64,000 nt of DNA, taken from NCBI RefSeq assembly GCF_021117425.1, contig NZ_CP088298.1:2728001-2792000 (forward strand), written 5' to 3'. How positions within the stretch are numbered: position 1 is the first letter of the stretch; each line of letters starts with the position of its first letter. The stretch is from Brevibacterium zhoupengii (GTDB lineage Bacteria > Actinomycetota > Actinomycetes > Actinomycetales > Brevibacteriaceae). Below the pieces are notes generated by a model. That model did not search any database and had not been told where the DNA came from. It was given only the letters and a program-made list of their open reading frames with translations. The position numbers and the translations under genes were made by a program. Shown piece after piece: positions 61,340 through 64,000 of this stretch.

Positions 61340-62863
61340 TCAGACGGGTTGGTTCGACTCAGGCTTGGCACCGTCTCCGATCGACCAAGCGACGAAGTCT
61401 GCGATATCGCGCAGCTGCTCGACACGGACCTGCTGGTCGACATACATCATGTGACCGGCCGCGTAATAGCGACGAACGATCTGATCATGGGACTCATCGG
61501 CAACGCGCAGGTGGGCAAGCACATGCTCTGAGGCGGCGAACGGCGTCGCCGAGTCGTGATAGCCGAAAGCCACGTAGACCTTGAGATGCGGATTCATGCG
61601 CATCGCGAAAGCCAGATCTTCGGCAGTGTTGACGGTGGAGTTCTCGAACTCCTTGTACGACCATGGATGAACTCTGGAAGTCAGCACCTCGTAGGTGAGG
61701 TCCGATTCGTATCCGAGCTCGGCACGCAGCAGATGATTGATCCCCACGGTGTAGGGATACTGTATCGCCGGATACGAAGGGTCGTCGCCGAGCACTTCGG
61801 AAGCGACCTTGCCCGGATGCGCGGTGAAGCGGGAATCCAAACGACCGATGCGCAGTCGCTGATCGCGGAGCAATTCTGTGAAGAAGGTGAACTCGTCAAT
61901 GCGAAGGTCGGCCAGCCGGACGAACTTCTCATCGATCCCGATGAGCTCGGCCAGTTTCGCAGCTATCAGGGAGTGTTCGGAGGCCTCGAGCCGATGTCCG
62001 CGCGCGAGCGCCTGGCTGAAGTCCCCATGGGCAAAATCCGTCGCCTCTGCGACGACATCTTCGAGCTCGCGCCCAGGATGTTTGCCGTGATAATGCGCGA
62101 TGGCGGCAAACGTCGGCAGGTAGTGGATGTAAGGAGCTTCATTGCCCTCCGCGAAATCGATCGTGGCGAAATCGAGGACGGCCGAGATGAGGAGGATGCC
62201 GTTGAAGGCGATCCCGTGGCGTTTGGCCAGATGTCCGGCCAGGGCCGCGGCACGGGTGGTTCCGTAGGACTCCCCGGCGAGGAACTTCGGTGAGATCCAC
62301 CGCTTGTTCCGTGTCAGCCACAGCCGGATCGCCTCGCCGACGACGTCGCGATCCCCAGTGAACCCGTGGAAGTCCTCCGGCTTCTCCCCCTTTGCGGTGC
62401 GGGAGTATCCCGTGGTCACCGGGTCGATGAAGACCAGATCGGCGTGAGCCAGAGTCGTCTCAAGATTGTCGACGAGACCGTATGGCGGCGGGGTGCGATC
62501 ATTGACGTCGTTGGCCACCACCCGTCGTGGACCGAAGAGACCGATGTGCATCCAGGCCGATGACGATCCCGGGCCTCCGTTGAAGACGAAGACGACCGGA
62601 CGCTGAGCATCCTGACCGTCGTCGGTGCCCTCGGTGATGGCGGTGTAGGAGGTGAGGAAGATCTGTGCCTTGGGCTTGAGGCCGGCAAACACGCCGTCCT
62701 CGACGATTTCGGAGCCTATGACCATCCGGCCCGCCTGGGCCCGATACCGGAGTAGACCGGCGGGCAGCTGAAGTTCATGGACAGTGGTGACGAAGTCATC
62801 GACCGGCTGCGGTGGGTCTGCCGGCTGATTCGTGGGCTGTGACTGAGTCTGCGTATCAGACAT
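61340..62863 (-). CDS. S10-family serine carboxypeptidase-like protein
   Basis: Protein of 507 residues with an alpha/beta-hydrolase fold. S10 hallmarks: FVFNGGPGSSSAWMHIGLFGP (oxyanion hole), nucleophile Ser in AGESYGTTRAAAL, Asp in GYHDSATPFAAS and His in AAGHMMYVDQQ. No signal peptide is seen, unusual for the eukaryotic enzymes but common for bacterial members, so it is probably cytosolic. It likely trims C-terminal residues from peptides. It lies between the ABC ATPase and the DUF885 gene. Confidence 0.88.
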   Translation of the reverse strand: MSDTQTQSQPTNQPADPPQPVDDFVTTVHELQLPAGLLRYRAQAGRMVIGSEIVEDGVFAGLKPKAQIFLTSYTAITEGTDDGQDAQRPVVFVFNGGPGSSSAWMHIGLFGPRRVVANDVNDRTPPPYGLVDNLETTLAHADLVFIDPVTTGYSRTAKGEKPEDFHGFTGDRDVVGEAIRLWLTRNKRWISPKFLAGESYGTTRAAALAGHLAKRHGIAFNGILLISAVLDFATIDFAEGNEAPYIHYLPTFAAIAHYHGKHPGRELEDVVAEATDFAHGDFSQALARGHRLEASEHSLIAAKLAELIGIDEKFVRLADLRIDEFTFFTELLRDQRLRIGRLDSRFTAHPGKVASEVLGDDPSYPAIQYPYTVGINHLLRAELGYESDLTYEVLTSRVHPWSYKEFENSTVNTAEDLAFAMRMNPHLKVYVAFGYHDSATPFAASEHVLAHLRVADESHDQIVRRYYAAGHMMYVDQQVRVEQLRDIADFVAWSIGDGAKPESNQPV

Positions 62864-62950
62864 GATGGAGTTGAGGTCCTTCCCTGTGTATGGAAATGGT
62901 GGAGAACCGGTGGTCGGTGAGGATGCTGACCGCCGAGGTGCTTGTGTCGG

Positions 62951-63766
62951 TCAGGAACGCCGACCCGCGTCCCAGCGGGGATCGATGCTCGGGACCGCAG
63001 TGAGCAGGGTCTTCGTGTATTCGTGCTGCGGGTCATCGAAGATCTCGTCTCGTGGCCCTTGCTCGACGATCCTGCCCTTCTGCATCACCGCAACCTTGTG
63101 GGCAATCTGTCGCACGACCGCCAGATCGTGGGCGATGAAGATGTAGGAGATGTCGCGTTCGCGTTGCAGGTCGACCAACAACTCGAGCACCTGCGCCTGA
63201 ACCGACACGTCGAGAGCGGAGACCGCCTCATCGCAGATGACGAGCTTGGGTTCGACGATGAGTGCGCGAGCGATGCCGATGCGCTGGGCCTGCCCTCCGG
63301 AAAACTGGCGCGGATAGCGAGTGGAGTGATCGGGGTTGAGTCCGACTCGATCCATTGCCGCCTTGACCATGCTCCGGTAGCCGCCCGCGGCCGTCCGCTT
63401 CTGATAACGGAGGGGTGCCGACACCACCTCTTCGACCGTGTGACGAGGGTTGAGCGAGGAATAAGGGTCTTGGAATACCACTTGAACCCCGCTGCGAAAG
63501 TCCCGCAAGGACGCACCGGAACGCTGGGTGATGTCCTCACCTTGGAACTCCACCGACCCGGAAGTGGGATCAATGAGGCGTGCGATCATCCGTGCCGTGG
63601 TCGACTTCCCCGAACCGGACTCTCCGACGATACCCAGTGTCTGTCGCCGGTGGACGTCGAAGGAGACTCCTTCGACTGCAGTGAATTTCTCTCTGCGGCC
63701 GGTGCGGAAATCCTTGCTCAGGTCATTGGCTGCCAGCAGCGGCGTGGCGATGTCGCTCATGCTCAT
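62951..63766 (-). CDS. Oligopeptide/dipeptide ABC transporter ATPase (DppF/OppF type)
   Basis: ATPase subunit of 271 residues. Walker A GESGSGKST, Q-loop VFQDPYSSLNPRHTV, signature FSGGQAQRIGIARAL, Walker B LVICDEAVSALD and H-loop IAHDLAVV are all present. The SSLNPR segment and the C-terminal HEYTKTLLTAVP block are diagnostic of the Opp/Dpp nickel/peptide group. Its ATG overlaps the stop of the neighbouring ATPase (63763-63766). Followed 87 nt later by the S10 peptidase. Confidence 0.92.
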   Translation of the reverse strand: MSMSDIATPLLAANDLSKDFRTGRREKFTAVEGVSFDVHRRQTLGIVGESGSGKSTTARMIARLIDPTSGSVEFQGEDITQRSGASLRDFRSGVQVVFQDPYSSLNPRHTVEEVVSAPLRYQKRTAAGGYRSMVKAAMDRVGLNPDHSTRYPRQFSGGQAQRIGIARALIVEPKLVICDEAVSALDVSVQAQVLELLVDLQRERDISYIFIAHDLAVVRQIAHKVAVMQKGRIVEQGPRDEIFDDPQHEYTKTLLTAVPSIDPRWDAGRRS

Positions 63767-64000
63767 TTGCCCCCTTTCGTGAGAATGGGCTCGGGAAGAT
63801 CAACGATGTCGTCGAGGCGCGGTGTCGCTGCGAGCAGCGCTTTGGTGTAGTCGTTGCCCGGATTCGAGAAGATCTGTTCCGCAGTGCCCTGTTCGACGGT
63901 CCGGCCGAACCGCATCACCGTCACATGGTCGGAGATCTGGCTGACGACGGCCAGGTCATGGGTGATGAACAGCATCGCCGCCTGTGTCATCTCCTGCACC
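63763..64000 (-). CDS. Oligopeptide/dipeptide ABC transporter ATPase (DppD/OppD type), 5' part outside
   Basis: Only the C-terminal 78 residues are visible. The H-loop LFITHDLAVVSQISDHVTVM and the tail GTAEQIFSNPGNDYTKALLAATPRL show an Opp/Dpp ATPase paired with the DppF-type gene after it. The ATP-binding motifs and membrane subunits should lie to the right of the window. Confidence 0.88.
   Translation of the reverse strand, partial: VQEMTQAAMLFITHDLAVVSQISDHVTVMRFGRTVEQGTAEQIFSNPGNDYTKALLAATPRLDDIVDLPEPILTKGGK

Overview
The window is a G+C-rich actinobacterial chromosome segment. The gene order parA-scpA-scpB-rluB-tyrA-cmk-der on one side and tyrS / TPR protein / HAD phosphatase / tlyA / nadK / recN / steA / steB / pyrG / NUDIX / xerD on the other is the one I know from Mycobacterium tuberculosis (Rv1689-Rv1713). 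The 16S rRNA, an Arthrobacter-type choline oxidase and the overall gene content suggest Micrococcales, most likely Brevibacterium; the genus is an inference. Almost all core genes are on the minus strand, co-oriented with the rRNA operon, and many are joined by 4-nt (ATGA/GTGA) or 8-nt overlaps.

Layout: (1) 1-26041, minus strand: an end-truncated YciO/TsaC-like gene, an AI-2E-family permease, der, cmk, tyrA, rluB, scpB, scpA, parA, xerD, a NUDIX hydrolase, pyrG, two glycosyltransferases, a MurJ-like flippase, a MraY-like phosphosugar transferase, steB, steA, recN, nadK, tlyA, a small Pro-rich ORF, a HAD phosphatase, and a 764-residue protein with an Arg/Gly/Tyr repeat N-terminus. (2) 26042-32326: a noncoding stretch of about 0.9 kb rich in inverted repeats, then betaine aldehyde dehydrogenase and choline oxidase on the plus strand, converging on a BCCT-family osmolyte transporter. 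Together they take up choline and oxidise it to glycine betaine. (3) 32281-38090, minus strand: a complete 16S-23S-5S rRNA operon with promoter, boxA-like elements and a UUCG-loop terminator, and no spacer tRNA. (4) 38204-48202, minus strand: a YccF membrane protein, tyrS, a lone YefM-type antitoxin, argH, and argR-argF-argD-argB-argJ-argC for arginine synthesis (argG is absent). (5) 48247-51193: a divergent quinone oxidoreductase and a solitary AT-rich AIPR (abortive-infection type) gene. (6) 51503-57814: a D-galactonate (De Ley-Doudoroff) catabolic operon, dgoK-dgoA-dgoD plus two tandem MFS anion transporters, with a divergent IclR regulator. (7) 57967-64000: an amidohydrolase, a DUF885 peptidase-like protein, an S10 carboxypeptidase-like protein and the ATPase end of an oligopeptide ABC transporter, which looks like a peptide-use region.

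The most unusual items are: the charge-polarised RGGYQG-repeat TPR protein; a MraY-like/MurJ-like/two-glycosyltransferase cassette between steB and pyrG; an scpA gene whose only well-placed start is a CTG overlapping the parA stop; a possible structured RNA upstream of the choline genes; an orphan antitoxin with an intact TGTACA operator; and the isolated AIPR defence gene.
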